Positions 21,302-33,088 of a stretch of 64,000 nucleotides of DNA are shown here, in pieces (the stretch's first letter is position 1; each line of letters opens with the position of its first letter). The DNA comes from Zygnema cylindricum (Eukaryota; Streptophyta; Zygnematophyceae; Zygnematales; Zygnemataceae): contig JBBHKE010001600.1 of NCBI GenBank assembly GCA_037447655.1, positions 1-64,000 of the forward strand. Reading direction: 5' to 3'. Below the pieces are notes generated by a model. The model had not been told where the DNA came from and made no database searches. It saw nothing but the letters and a program-made list of their open reading frames with translations. The translations under genes and the position numbers were made by a program.

Positions 21302-22867
21302 AGTACCTTTCCTTTCTCGCTATCTCTTTCACTTGTTCCCTCTCTCTCTCTTTCCCACTTCCTCTGCCTTTCTCTCTCGTATTCCAGCTCCTCTCCATCC
21401 ACTAGTTCACTTTTCTGCCTCTCCCTCAAATTCTAACTCCTCTCCTTCTCTCTCTTTTGTTTCTCCGCCCCTCCCTCAAATTATAGTTCCTCTCCCTCAT
21501 TCTAATTCTTCCTTCTTCCTCTCCCTCAAATTCTAATTCCCACATGTTTCTATGTAACAGATCCGGAGAAAGGAAATGCCTTCACTACAGACACACTCTT
21601 GAAGGTGCACATAAAATGAAACTTTCAGTAAAAAACACTTTTTCAGCAAGAAATAATCCGTTTCGGACATCTATACCAATTTTACAGACAGTAACACTTT
21701 CAAAAACTCCAATTTACAAAAAAGAGACTTTGACGTACAGTCATCGCCTAGCCTATATCTTCGGTCGGCCAATCAGAAAGCGGTTCTGAATTCGGAATTT
21801 TATGGGACGCTGACTCAGCCTTGAGTGGTCGAGTGGCGGTGGTTAAAAAAGAGAGAGAGTAACAAAACTAGTGAATCCTGGAAAGAAGTGTCTCTCCTTC
21901 CTTCACGTACTAAAGAAGTAAGAAACTGTAGGATTATTCCTTCAATTTCTATATTTACATTTGAAAAAATCGAATTGATTCTATGTAGTTTTGTGAGGTT
22001 GAACATTTTGGATTTTTGAAAGGTCTGAGTCTGAAACAAAATTTTTAATAAGAAGATTACATGTCCAAGAGAAGAAAAAATGAGATTGAAGGAATGAAAA
22101 TTGAAATGATTGTCACACAAGTATAAAATCTTTCTATTATAAACGGAAAAAAAACTAACAACAGTAGGACTAATCCAAGAAAGTCTTAAGAATCAACCTA
22201 TCACCAGTAACCATTAACAATACATTTTTCGATTTTATTGATGATAAATTTGGCGTTATTGTTGGTTAACAGAAAATGGAGACGGAAGGATGTATTTCAG
22301 TTTCCAGTTTTGACTTAATGGAAGTTGGTCCATTCCTATGTGTCATGCCCGTTGAACAAATACGTCACGTCCCATCAATGTCCGATACTAACAGTTATAG
22401 AAATGAGGCTTTTGCCGTCAAATTTTGTGATACAAGGACCCTTTTCTCAGAAAATGACGACCATTCTATTGTAAATTTGGAAAGCCGATAGAAAACTAAA
22501 AGGATTGGAGTATCTAGTTTGGGTTCAACTGTTATAGGTTGTGTCGTCGTGGATATTTGATCAATATTTATTGTTTTTACGACACTCGAACAGCTTTAGC
22601 AACAAAGTTTTTTCTAGACAAAACAAGTTTTGTTTACGATATCGAACGAGTTTCATGTTTTTTATAGTTAAAGTATAGGTGCAATTTTTGGCTCGAGAAA
22701 TTTCACACTGGGAGAAGCTATATGAAAAGTTATTTTTTGAAGGAATTCAAGGATTTTTTGTTGTTTGTGACTTAGTTTGTTTATTGACAAACTTGTTAAT
22801 GTTTGATTTATTAACCGTTCTTCTGTTTTAAGAATATGGATAAAGACGTTTTTTCATTTAAAAATGT
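21302..22867. other. Unassigned sequence
   Basis: Pyrimidine-rich at 21310-21530 (possibly intron of the F-box gene), then AT-rich. An open frame at 22276-22491 (METEGCISVSSF..) has no recognisable family and no splice context. Confidence 0.35.
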
Positions 22868-23104
22868 GGGCATCTTGGATTGAACAATTTTAAACCTTAC
22901 GGACTCATACAGCTTTCTCTTTCATCCTTTTCACAAATAATCAAAATAATGCAAATGTCTTCATTTCTTCACTGATTCTTTAGTGGTAGTGTTTTTCATG
23001 TTTTGTATATTAAAGATCTTAAGTCTTAACTTATTTTCGGTCTTAACTATTATGTCGAAAACCCTAAAAAACCAGCGAAACCTTTCCCGGCAAATGAAAT
23101 TGTA
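22868..23104 (+). repeat. Dispersed repeat, copy 2
   Basis: Homologue of 11340-11570 (see that entry). It abuts the presumed 5' region of the non-LTR element. Confidence 0.7.
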
Positions 23105-23140
23105 AACACACGGTACCAAATTTGGTGGTCTAGAAGCTTC

Positions 23141-23760
23141 GGCCATGGCTTCCTGCTAGGGTTTTTCGACCTTCCCATCGTCTATCCGGCGTCAAATTTG
23201 ACGTGCGGATACTCTTCGGAACGTATTTTTCAAGACCTTTCTGCTGATAGAAAAATCAGCTCCATCCGCTCTTTCGTCTCTCATTAATCGGAGTCGTTAA
23301 TTTCGGCCGTTTTCCTCTTTCATTTCTGTGGCCACTTCTTGCAAACAATACCGCCTAAATTGGCGTGCCATTAGCCAACGATCAGATTTTTCGCAGTTAA
23401 TGCCTTTTTTCCGTCATACTCAGTTCGTATTGAGGAGAATTAACTTTTAGTCACTTCCTCCTGCAGTTTTTTGACCTTATCTTCGTATATCTGGCGCCAA
23501 AAAGTATTTTTCAGAAACTTTATTTTTGTGGACAAGCTAGGTGCATCCGTTCTTTCATATTTTTAATAATCAGCTTTGCCGCTTTCGGCCGATTTCTTAC
23601 AAATAACAAGATTTTTTTGGCCGGCGGCTTTTTACAACCTTGGACCATGGCTTTTTGCTAGAGTTTCCTGATCTCCCCTTCTTGTATACGACGCAAAAAT
23701 TGGCGTGCTAGTACTCTCCGGAAGTTACTCTAAAGAAATCATCCACGACTTTTTCCGATT
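23141..23760 (+). repeat. Tandem repeats in the presumed 5' UTR of the LINE
   Basis: Three related blocks start at about 23141, 23459 and 23646. They share GGCCATGGCTT.. CTAG.GTTT, GACCTT.. TCGT.TAT..GGCGTCAAA and the GCATCCGTTCTTTC-type segment. Spacings are about 305 and 195 bp. They lie directly before the first reading frame of the LINE, where monomeric 5' UTR repeats are common in such elements. Confidence 0.65.
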
Positions 23761-23913
23761 ATTTTTTCTTCTGTTGTTCAAGAGGCTTCCTTTTTTTTCA
23801 TCACTTTTCTTTCACCTCCTCGGATCCACCGAGGGGACTAAACCGAGCACATTCTGCGCTGCCACCAAGCGTGCAACAGCACAAGTGATCGCCATCCACT
23901 GGCTCCCACTCTT

Positions 23914-25515
23914 ATGGCCCCTCACAAGCGGCGGACGTCACGCTCCCCGTCGCCGTCATCTTCGGATCATGCTCGACCACGGTTGAATACCTCAAATGAG
24001 ACCCTTAACCCTAACCCTCCGTCGCCTACCTCCCAGAGTACCACTCTCCCCCTTCCCACTGTACAATTACCCCCACACACGGTTCCCTCCACCATTCCTA
24101 ACCCTTACACACATCCCATTGAGGGCACGCCACCAATACCTTCTACAAAACCTATTCCATCCCCATCTTTAAGCAAAGAGCCTCCCCTTCTCATTGGTGC
24201 CCCTTACCGTCCACCCCACTTTCAAGAGCATTCTCAACCAACGCATTCCACCCCTCTTTCACAACCACCTTCGGAGCATTCCCAGCCAATGCATTCCATC
24301 CCTCTTTCACAACCACCTTCGTTACCTCCATCGTCAAGTTTTGGTTCACCTAGGGTACCCTGTCCTCAGTGTGGAAGGTTATATGTGGCGGGTGGCGGTT
24401 TGTCGAGGCATTTGAAGTCAGGTCCTCTTACTCCTAAAGATATCCCGCCCCCAGACAAGAGCCACCCTTCTCCACCAATTTTTCGCCATCAACCATCTCC
24501 GACTGATTGGCAATATGTTCGTCGCCTCGACGTCTTTGGTTTGGGCTATCCACGCCCTCGATTGTACACTCGTATCCCAAGCAATCTTCGTGATTTTGTC
24601 CAAGCGGCTCTTCGACTCCCTTTAGCCTTATTGGCTGAAGACATCGCCAACGATGCGGCGTGGCACTTACTCCTTTAGTTTCCTCTTTGGGTTTTGGTTT
24701 TGCCTTTAAGGGGGGGTGTGAGCGGGGCTCGTGAGACAAAAGCTCGTTGCCAACGATTTTTGAGGGGGGATTAGGAGTCATTGCAACAGGAGCACACGGA
24801 TCGTGTCATAGGTCTTTCCATGTCCCCTCCTAAGCGTCATGCCCCATTACCAGGCTCCACGGCAAGACTACACAGGGCTGTCCATCTTGGTCGTTCTGGA
24901 GAGTTTTCTCGAGCTGCTCGTGCTCTTAGACCTTTCACCCCATCTCCGTCTTTAGAGGCAACGGTTGAAGCTTTGGGTTTGCTCCATCCTCCTGCCTGTG
25001 ACGAGCTCATTCCTTTTGTTGAGGTGCATGATCCACTCGAGTCTTTTGACTTAGAGCATGAAGCTTTTACAAAAGCTTTGATTCGGTCTCCTCATCTTTC
25101 AGCTGGAGGCCCATCTGGCATGGTTTTACGAGCTCTTACGGGATGTATTTTCCCTTGAGACCCCTTCTCAAGGTTTTGACCTTCTTTTTAAAGTAGCTTC
25201 TGGGGTTGGTTGGGGGCACGTCCCTCATCATGTTGTAGCTCTTCTCTTTGCGGCACGTCTTGTAGCTGTTTCGAAACCTGTCGGTGGCATTCGCCCTATT
25301 GCTATTGGAGATGTTTTGTACCGTTTGGTGGCTCGTGTGATGTGTATTCAACTTCAAGGGGCATTCCATGACCATTTTACACCGCATCAGTTTGGATTTG
25401 CTACTAGGGGGGGTTGTGAGGCAGTTGTTCATGACCTTCGTGCTCTTCTAGATCTTAATCCAGATTGGGTGGTCCTTCAAGTGGATGTTGCCAACGCATT
25501 TAATGTTGTTTTTAG
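23914..25515 (+). mobile_element. R2/NeSL-like non-LTR retrotransposon, 5' part (zinc finger and N-terminal RT)
   Basis: The frame 23914-24678 begins MAPHKRRTSRSPSPSSS and continues Pro/Ser-rich to a zinc finger CPQCGRLYVAGGGLSRH at 24361-24411, then stops at 24676. A second frame (24781-25158) has SRAARALRPFTPSPS and LSAGGPSGMVLRAL, typical of the region before RT. After a frameshift near 25135 come KPVGGIRPIAIGD, LYRLVARVM, FGFATRGGCEAVVHDLR and VVLQVDVANAFN, the N-terminal RT motifs. Stops and frameshifts make it a pseudogene. The RT is then interrupted. Confidence 0.8.
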
Positions 25516-25750
25516 GAAGATTCAGTTTCGTACATGCGTGCCCGTATTTGTGTGCGCACGTAATGATTGGAATTACTGTGGAGGCTTGAACAGATTTGCG
25601 GATTGGGGGAGTAAGTGTACGAGTGAAATTAAAGTGACGTGGGGAACAAATTGAGTGGTGCAGAATGCGCTTGGAAATGAACGGCGGATCGCGAAGCGAT
25701 CCGATATGAAATGCTTGAAATATTTAAATTGTACGCCGGCCGTACCGAAC
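25516..25750. other. Foreign insert within the LINE, left part
   Basis: LINE homology stops after about 25515 and resumes near 27890. This segment and 26797-27889 belong to the inserted DNA; together they are about 1.3 kb once the solo LTR is removed. No coding frame or terminal repeat was recognised. Confidence 0.4.
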
Positions 25751-26791
25751 TGTAACTCTGAGACCTCCATAAGTCCTCAGAGTGGACAGCTTCCAAGAAG
25801 CCTCTAGGATAATCCTGACCCCTTTGTGTTTAAGCAAAAATAACTGCCACCCTGGCAGACAAAAACCTTGAAAACCTGCACCCCTGTGAAGGCAAGACTC
25901 CCCTGAGTCAGTAGCAAAAAGAATCTCTGAATTTGCTCCCCTGAGCAGTAAGTTATGGAGGGTCAAAGTTGACCTTTTGTACAGAAGCTCTCTGGGAGAG
26001 AGGGTCCTATCTTCTAATTTTTCTAAGTCCTATCTCTCTCACAGACTCTATCTATTGATGTACGGAACCAATCAGAATTGAGTTCCGTACGCAAAAGTAC
26101 AGCCGCCGGTGTACTTTCAGTACGGACATTGTACGACATGGCCTAAATGTCGACACATGTCAAATCCGGATTCGGTGCCATAATCTCCGGAGATTCTACA
26201 ATCCAACGGAATTTCGCCACGTGTCATCCGATGTGGCGATGGCCACAAACCGCCGAAATCTACCTCCGCGATCTCGGCGCTAATTCCGGCCGTCCGATTA
26301 AATTCAGATTTAATCTTAGCCGTAATAAATACATGCGCGGTATTTATTTCACTTCCGAAACAAATGCGCGGTATTGATTCGTAATCCGTACCGTTATCCG
26401 TACCGGTTCTATGTATCCCGTAATCCGTAACAGTTAAATGAATTTATCGTACGTATACATCTTTAAATAATTATCAAACTATATAGTATGTATCACTATA
26501 GCTAGACCTAACGGCTAAGGCTACCGGCTATTTCCTATCTGCCGGCCGGTAGGTACATGGATCAAATCCTGCCGCCGGCACTTAACTTTTAATTAAATAA
26601 ATAAACCCTAGTATTAAATTCCCGTAAACTTCAGGATAGCCAAGGTAGCCATGGCTCTAGCTTCCTCTCCAACTTCTCAGTGACTGCAACAAGTTTGAGA
26701 GTTGGAGAGAGAAGTTAGAGATAGACTGCCTCGGCTTCTTTCTATTTCTATTTAGACCTAGAAAATACTAATAAATCCATTAGTTTCTACA
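25751..26791 (-). mobile_element. Solo LTR related to the LTRs of Copia elements A and B
   Basis: Read on the minus strand it starts TGTAGAAACTAATGG.. and TATTTTCTAGG, as the LTRs at 52046 and 57241 do. It passes through GAGGCAG..TCTAACTTCTCTCT, the GCTAGAGCCATGGCT block and the ACTGCTCAGGGGAGCAAATT block, and ends GTCTCAGAGTTACA. Length 1041 bp. It is flanked by perfect 5-bp target duplications CGAAC at 25746-25750 and 26792-26796. No internal region remains, so LTR-LTR recombination removed it. Confidence 0.9.
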
Positions 26792-26796
26792 CGAAC

Positions 26797-27889
26797 CTAA
26801 TGTTACGGGCGACAATTATGGAAAGTACGCGATGGTACAATATAATCTATTTTGGACAGGTGTACTATTAAGTGTACTTTATTTGCGACGCATTTATCGA
26901 AAATGACGTGTACCTTATATGCGACAAGGCTCATTTATGACGAAGTACGCGGTTTCGGTACGGACAATATTTGGATGGTACCCTATTGTTTCGACAGTGG
27001 ATTGTGTTGTACTTTGTGGCGTCCGCCGGTTTTTTGATGATTCACACTATTTTGAGGATGTATGATCAAGTGGGCCGTACGTATGTGATATCGGTTCACT
27101 ACGTGGACTTATCGACAAGTGACTAAGCAAGTTGTCACTTATGACGCGGATTTGTGGATGCGTCTGTGTAAATATTTGAAACATCAATGTTTTGTCTTAT
27201 TAGAATTAATGATTTAGTGTTGATTAAAAAAGGTATATTTTACGTGATCAATGAGGGTATCGAAGGTTTAATTTGTGTGTCTTTATGTGTTGTATTTGTA
27301 GACAAGTGTACGCTTACGATTGCTTGACTTTCAGGTGTGCGCTTACGATTAATTTATTTCTTAGTAATCGGTTATTATGGTTAAATAAAACTTAATGACA
27401 GGTACGTAATTTATGTTGGTTATTTTGACACTTAGTGATTCGTTGACAGCTCACAAGTGTATATATATATGAATGAGCTTTGTTAGGAATTAATCATCAA
27501 TGCTGGTTAGTAAAGTGGGGACCAAAGATGTAGTATTTTAGGGTTGTCGATTAGGTCATGCACTTTGAATGATATAATGATTATTTGATTATACTTTTGT
27601 TTATGTGTGATGCATTTGTTTGTTATTATTTATTTATGTTATTTTATATATGTTTGATATGCATTGTTTATGCATTTGTCCTAGGGTTTGTTTATGTCGA
27701 TTATTCCATCAAACCTTAGATGTTGTCATAGGGTTTATTTATGTTGATTATTCTATGAAACCCTAAATGTTGTTAGTTGCGTCTGTGTACGCATATGGAG
27801 GATGCATTTCAAATGATTGTTCATTAGCCTAGCTTTGCTTAGCTTCTTGCATGATAGTTTGGGTTGCTTCTGCGGTCTATTTTAGACCA
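26797..27889. other. Foreign insert within the LINE, right part
   Basis: AT-rich, with a TATATATATA run near 27462 and repeated CCCTA/ TAGGGTTT motifs. Unassigned; possibly LTR-like. Confidence 0.35.
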
Positions 27890-30103
27890 AAGAACAACAT
27901 TTAACACAGTCAATCGTAATGCTATCTTTCGAGAATTAAGGCATGCACCATCGCCGATTAACCAGATTTTCCCTTTTGTGCGTGCCTTTTATTCTCGTCC
28001 AAGCCCCCTCATCTTTCCTTTAGGCGGTCCGTTTGGTGATGTTGCCACCTTAGAATCTGCGACTCGCACTTGCCAAGGTGATCCTTTGGGGGCACCCCTT
28101 TTTGAGTTGGCTCACCTTCAAGCATTACGTGACTCTGCTGCGGCTTTTCCTGGTTATTTATTCCATTCAATTGCGGATGATACGCATATTGTCGGGCCCC
28201 GAGACGAAGTTTTGTCTGCCTTCGCCCATTTTGCAGAGCAACTTTCTAAGATCGGCTTTTCAGTTAAGCCATCTAAATGTGTGGCGTGGTGCCCCCAAGG
28301 CTTACCTTACAACTACCATGTCCCTATGGGTTTTTCGAATTGCGTCTTCGACGAAGGGAATTAAATCTTTAGGATACCCTATAGGAACCCCATCCTTTGT
28401 TAACCAAGTTGTTATTGATGCTTTGTTGGAGGACCTCTCCCACTCTGATGACCTTCCTAAGCTCTCCGACTCCCAAGTGGCTTTCGCAATCCTCACCCTT
28501 TGTTTTGCTCAACGTCCGTTATATCTCGCCCGGACAGTCCCACCAACGGCTCCGTTTTTGTCTTCTTTGAAAGACTTTGATGACAAACTTTTTAGCGTGC
28601 TTCACCACATCGTTGGGCATGGGATTTTTGATCTACCGGAGGGCTTGTTTGCCCGCCACCAAGCAAGTCTCCCTATTTCTAATGGCGGCTTAGGTTTGAT
28701 TCATGTGGCTAGCGTTGCTTTGGCGGCCTATTTGGGTAGTTGGCCTTTGGTGGCACCTTCCATCATCTCTCGCTTTATCGTCGACGACGTTCCAATTCTA
28801 GCTCAGGTGGTCCCTAAGGTGGAGGAAAAGCTTTTTCCTTTTCATGAGGCCCTTCTCTCTGCGCGTGCACTGCTCCCGCCTAATGCATGAAACCAGGTTC
28901 CACCTTTTCAAACTCTTATTTCGGACAACAAGTTCCATCTCCAATAGCACATAACTGAGCAATAGGCAATCGCTGAATTCCACAACATTTTGAACGCGCT
29001 ACCTTCTGCTCAATCGCGTGCTCGAATGCGTTCGTGTTCTTGACCGGGGGCTGGTGCGTGGTTGCAAGCCACGCCGATTTTTTCGACACTTCGTTTGACT
29101 TCGGATCAGTTCACATTTGTCGTACGTCCTGCTTGGGTTTGCCTCACCCTGCTCTTCTTGGGCGACCGCATTGTGTTTGTAATAAACCTATCGACCCAGA
29201 CGGAATTCATCTACTACGTTGCTCTAGGGGCGTTGAACGTACTGTTGCGCATGATTTGGTTCACGACTCAATTGCTGCAATTGGCACTAAAGCAGGTTAC
29301 ATCGTGAGGCGCGAAGTTTCTCATGTACTACCTCCTCGCTCCCAGTCTAACGGCCTTCGAAGTCCTCGGGTTGACTTGGTTTTCCTCCATAGGGCTGGGA
29401 GGACTCTAGGTGATGTCATGCTCACGGATCCGACTGGGACCCACGTTTTTTCTCGCGTGGCGGTGCATACAGGCGTGGCCGCTCGAGACGCAGCAACTTC
29501 TAAGGAAAAGGATTAAGCCCACCGAGACCCGGCGGACCAATTTGTGCCATTTGCTGTAGAAATTTTTCGGTACTTTGGATAAGTCTTTTGATGATTTCCT
29601 ACGTAACTGTGCAAAGAAAACATTTGATTTCCGGGGTTCTGGGAGCCCTCCCCCGAGCCTTCTTGTTGCTTTTTACCGTCAACGAGTATCAGTAGCTCTT
29701 CAACGAGCGCAAGCTGCGGCCCTTCTACGGCTGTGCACGGTGGCAGATGACAGGCGCGGCCTCCCTGATCTTCCACCACAAGATCGAATCCACATCCACG
29801 ATCTTCGGGGGTGTGGGGTTTAGTTGGTTAGGGTTGTGTATAGTGTCATCTTTAGTAAATTTGTTTGTTTTTTGCAGTTTTTCTAGTTAGATTTGGTGTT
29901 TTTACATGTTTTCTTTTCCTAAGTTTCCTTTGGCTATTTTTTAGGACTAAGCATTTTTTCCCCTTTTTTGAAACCCTTTGTACTTTGATGGTTTTTTCCA
30001 TCGCACTTTTTGATATAAAGATCTTCCTACTTTTTCTTTGCGATTTTATGCTACTTGTTGGCGGTAACAGTTACGGACTTATGGGTGAGCAACATAACAA
30101 GTG
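27890..30103 (+). mobile_element. R2/NeSL-like non-LTR retrotransposon, 3' part (RT, CCHC, restriction-like endonuclease)
   Basis: Resumes with TFNTVNRNAIFRELR, then CQGDPLGAPLF, and the catalytic box SIADDTHIVG near 28168-28197. After a frameshift near 28355 the thumb region follows (IKSLGYPIGTPSF, ISNGGLGLIHVASVALAAYL). The frame 29034-29516 has a CCHC knuckle (CVCNKPIDPDGIHLLRC), then HDLVHDSI, RVDLVFLH and GDVMLTDPT, the restriction-like endonuclease core, then AADQFVPFAVEIF-type sequence after a stop at 29514. The 3' UTR runs to about 30103. Order RT, CCHC, endonuclease at the C-terminus is that of early-branching LINEs. Confidence 0.8.
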
Positions 30104-30250
30104 ATTGGATGAATCTGGAAAGGAAGAAACCGTCCAGAATTTCTCATCTTATCCGTTTGTCGCACGAAATCAGAGAAAGTACGATTTTTTTTGTCCTCAA
30201 AATTCTTAGAGTGCAAGCTTGATACCTTTAATGCTAGGATCTCATTGGTT
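30104..30250 (+). repeat. Dispersed repeat shared with 13375-13585
   Basis: See the entry at 13375. It begins exactly where the LINE 3' region appears to end. Confidence 0.6.
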
Positions 30251-30323
30251 CAAGAATTTCAAAAACACTGTCATAAAAAAATGAGAAATACACTTTGTGC
30301 GCTACGATTCATTCGTTGACCGG

Positions 30324-30531
30324 TCCACCGCACCGCTCATCGTTATTAGCGTTAAGGATTTAGTATTCAAACAAAATAGATAATATAATACTAGCTTAGT
30401 GTAGGGATACGTGGCACATTTTAGTCCACATCCTTCAACAATGTAGGTAACTCTAATTTGTGATTTTTGGCCAAAAAAAGTCGCGAGCGAACTAGTGTTA
30501 TCAACATTAATAACGATGAGCGGTGTACTGT
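30324..30531. mobile_element. 208-bp MITE-like element, family 1
   Basis: Ends CACCGCTCATCGTTATTAGC and TTAATAACGATGAGCGGTG are exact inverted repeats over most of their length. Interior shares ACGTGGCA, AGTCCACATCCTT and TTTTTGGCCAAAAAAA with the 13654 and 16585 copies. Confidence 0.8.
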
Positions 30532-30699
30532 TCAGAACAAAAATGTACGAAAACATCATTTTTCCGACTGTTGCTGACTTCATAATTTTTCTGACGGATC
30601 AACTCCCAAATTGGACGAATCAATTTGCATTTTCTTACGGCTGAAAAAAATCGTATAATGTCCACCGGCAGTTTTAGTGCATTTGTTTGTTTCCGTGAT

Positions 30700-30962
30700 T
30701 TATACCGTGTATTGCTACTACTGCTAATTTTTATTTTTAGCACTTGAAACATTTTTCCTCCGTGAACAAAGTTGCTATTCGATTGAAGTAAGCCAATCGA
30801 AATGTATGAGTCTTGTTTTTCCTGTCCTTGTCTTGTCTTGTCTATTTTTTGTTTTTTTCCTTCTCTGGATAGCCGTTAGAGCAGCTTCCTAACAAGTGTG
30901 TACGGAATTCAAATGTTTTTTGTGGATAAAACAATACAAGCTGTAGCAATGTACGGTGTACA
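30700..30962. mobile_element. MITE-like element, family 1, 9170-type
   Basis: Ends TATACCGTGTATTGCTACTA and CTGTAGCAATGTACGGTGTA. Sub-terminal blocks CTTGAAACATTTTTCCTCCG and ACAAGTGTGTACGGA match the arms of 9170-9409. Confidence 0.65.
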
Positions 30963-31014
30963 TGTGTCATGAAGAACACGTGTGTTAGAGTTCTCGCGGT
31001 GCAGGTAAGGTTCG

Positions 31015-31219
31015 TTACATCGTGAATCGTTATTAGCCTTTTGTACGCTATATCGGCACCACAAAATTTTGACATTGATACCTTAAATATAATAAATCAC
31101 ACTATTTAAGGATGTGGACCATAATCTGCCACGTCTCCTGGCACTAAATTAGAATGAATGACGCTAATTTTTTCTTTACACTAATTATTTCTATACGCTA
31201 ATATCGATTCAAGGTGTAG
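31015..31219. mobile_element. MITE-like element, family 1, reverse orientation
   Basis: Ends TACATCGTGAATCGTTATTA and CTAATATCGATTCAAGGTGT. Interior GGATGTGGACCATAATCTGC and CACGTCTCCTGGCAC is the reverse complement of the 16585 element. Confidence 0.75.
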
Positions 31220-32002
31220 TTCGCTCACCCCTGGAGTGCAGGGTGTGCAGGTCTCTTACACAAGGCGAAATGCGCCGAGACCTGCACACTTTGCAAAATA
31301 CTGCGCCGGTATTACGTCAAGAAATTTTATTTTTTTCGGACTTTAAATCTGACTGGGAGGTGTATACGGATATTTTTTGGTACATTAATTGTTTGTACGG
31401 TAACCCAGACCAGGTTCCAAGATCAGGAAACCATTTTTGTCTTTACGCTTACCTGAGCGGATATATGTAGCTTAAACGTCTCAGTTTCTTGTTAAGTCGG
31501 CAATAACAATGATTCTCACGCGGCTTTGTTGGCCAAAAATAATACTGTTTTATGTGCAGCAAAATGAAGTTATCTAACTGTGTTTAAGATAGTAGAATGC
31601 AATCTGCCATGTCTCTTTAACCCAAATTATGAATAAGGTTGTAATTTATCGTTTACAATATTGTACCCTTGCAATAATAACGAGTGTCCGATACAAAACC
31701 CGTTTGTATGACTTTAACAGCATGGTTTGTAAACATTTTATGGATATTTTTGTTAACAATAATTAAAAGTGTGGATATCCACAAAACGTTTAGTTGGAGT
31801 AAGTTAGTCATCATCATTTTCTTTTTATCTTCCCACGAAGCAATAATTTGTATACAAAGCTTAATTGTTGGTGCGCTTTTAAGGGCACGCTGCGGCATTC
31901 TTCTATAGGCACGCTTTGAAACATGTTGTGTATACAATTCATGCAACTGTATGTCCCAGGTGTAGAACTTATTGATATTATAAAAACATTTACTTATAAC
32001 TT
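31220..32002. other. Unassigned sequence
   Basis: No gene recognised. A minus-strand frame across 31653-32180 is only a chance or decayed frame with no known motif. Confidence 0.35.
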
Positions 32003-32289
32003 TTCGTCGATATATTGAGACATGCAACGAGGTTTTTTTGTAGAAGTGCGTGTTTCGACCACACTTTGTAATAACCCACCTATTCATCCGTCGAACATAC
32101 GACGAATGAACCAAGAAGCACCATAATTGCGCAATCTTTGAAAACGTATAACCTTTAAAATTATCGGGGGCCATAACCATATAAACTTATATAAAAGACT
32201 ACAAAAAGGTGAAAACCAAGTTTTCCGTCGATATATTGATTCATGCAACGAGGTTTTTTGTAGACGTGCGTGTTTCGACCATGCTTTGT
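32003..32289. repeat. Two direct copies of a ~73-bp segment
   Basis: The segments at about 32003-32073 and 32222-32291 both read TTCGTCGATATATTGA / ATGCAACGAGG.. GTAGA.GTGCGTGTTTCGACCA.., 218 bp apart. Confidence 0.75.
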
Positions 32290-32498
32290 AAAGTACACCT
32301 GCACGCAAAATCAAACATCTGTACATGAAGACAAAAGTCACGCGAAACGAAATAGTATGTTTCGTTCGCGGACGCTTCAAAATTAGTACCACGAAACTTA
32401 CATCGTACGTTTCGTATAATGACGTGGTACTTCACGTCAACAATTAAATGTTGGTATGACGCTTCGCGGAAATACCGCGAAACGACAATAATCCAACA
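32290..32498 (-). mobile_element. LTR fragment related to the E piece at 51534
   Basis: On the minus strand it starts TGTTGGATTATTGTCGTTTC at 32498 and parallels 51534-51730 (CGTGAAGTACCACGTCAT, CGCGAACGAAAC, GCGTGCAGGTG). Confidence 0.55.
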
Positions 32499-32869
32499 CT
32501 TGAAACAATCTTTTTGACTTTGGAACATCAAAATTGACAAGTTCCTACAACGAAAGAGGTTTATTAAAACTTAGTTAGACTAATCTGTATATTACGATAA
32601 CGAACTCAACATTATTAATCGAATTTAGGTTGACGATCTTATGATACTCAACAAGACGAAGAACGAAATTGCAACAAGTAGAGGAATAAGACCTTGGAGA
32701 GCTAAAATTTGTACTCGAAATTGTAATCACAAATGAACGGAAGAACAAAACGATTGAATTAACGCAAAAAAATGATATAGGGAAACTACTTACCAGGTTT
32801 TGCCTTTAGGTCGTCAATGGCATCTCAAGCCGCTCATAGCAAGGGGAAAAAAATAGCTTTGCATATCGG

Positions 32870-33057
32870 GTAAAACCTTATCGCAGTGAATTCAATATTT
32901 AATATATCGAATATCGAACGGAGGGCTCGATATACTGCTCCAAGACCAACAAAAAATATCGTGATATATTTGGTGGGAGGTGAGTGTACGTACAGATTTA
33001 GTACGTAAATATTGTACGGTCAATTGTATAGAAGACCCCCCCCCCCCCCCGGTAGGT

Positions 33058-33088
<31 letters not shown>

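Noticed and set aside
22276-22491. 72-codon plus-strand frame METEGCISV...
   Set aside because: No recognisable motif, splice context or homologous neighbour; length is within chance.
26380-26640. Possible second LTR end inside the solo LTR
   Set aside because: The CGTAATCCGTA and GCCGGC repeats there are diverged LTR sequence; the outer ends and CGAAC duplication define one LTR.
31653-32180. 175-residue minus-strand frame
   Set aside because: Contains part of the direct repeat at 32003 and no known domain; probably a chance frame.
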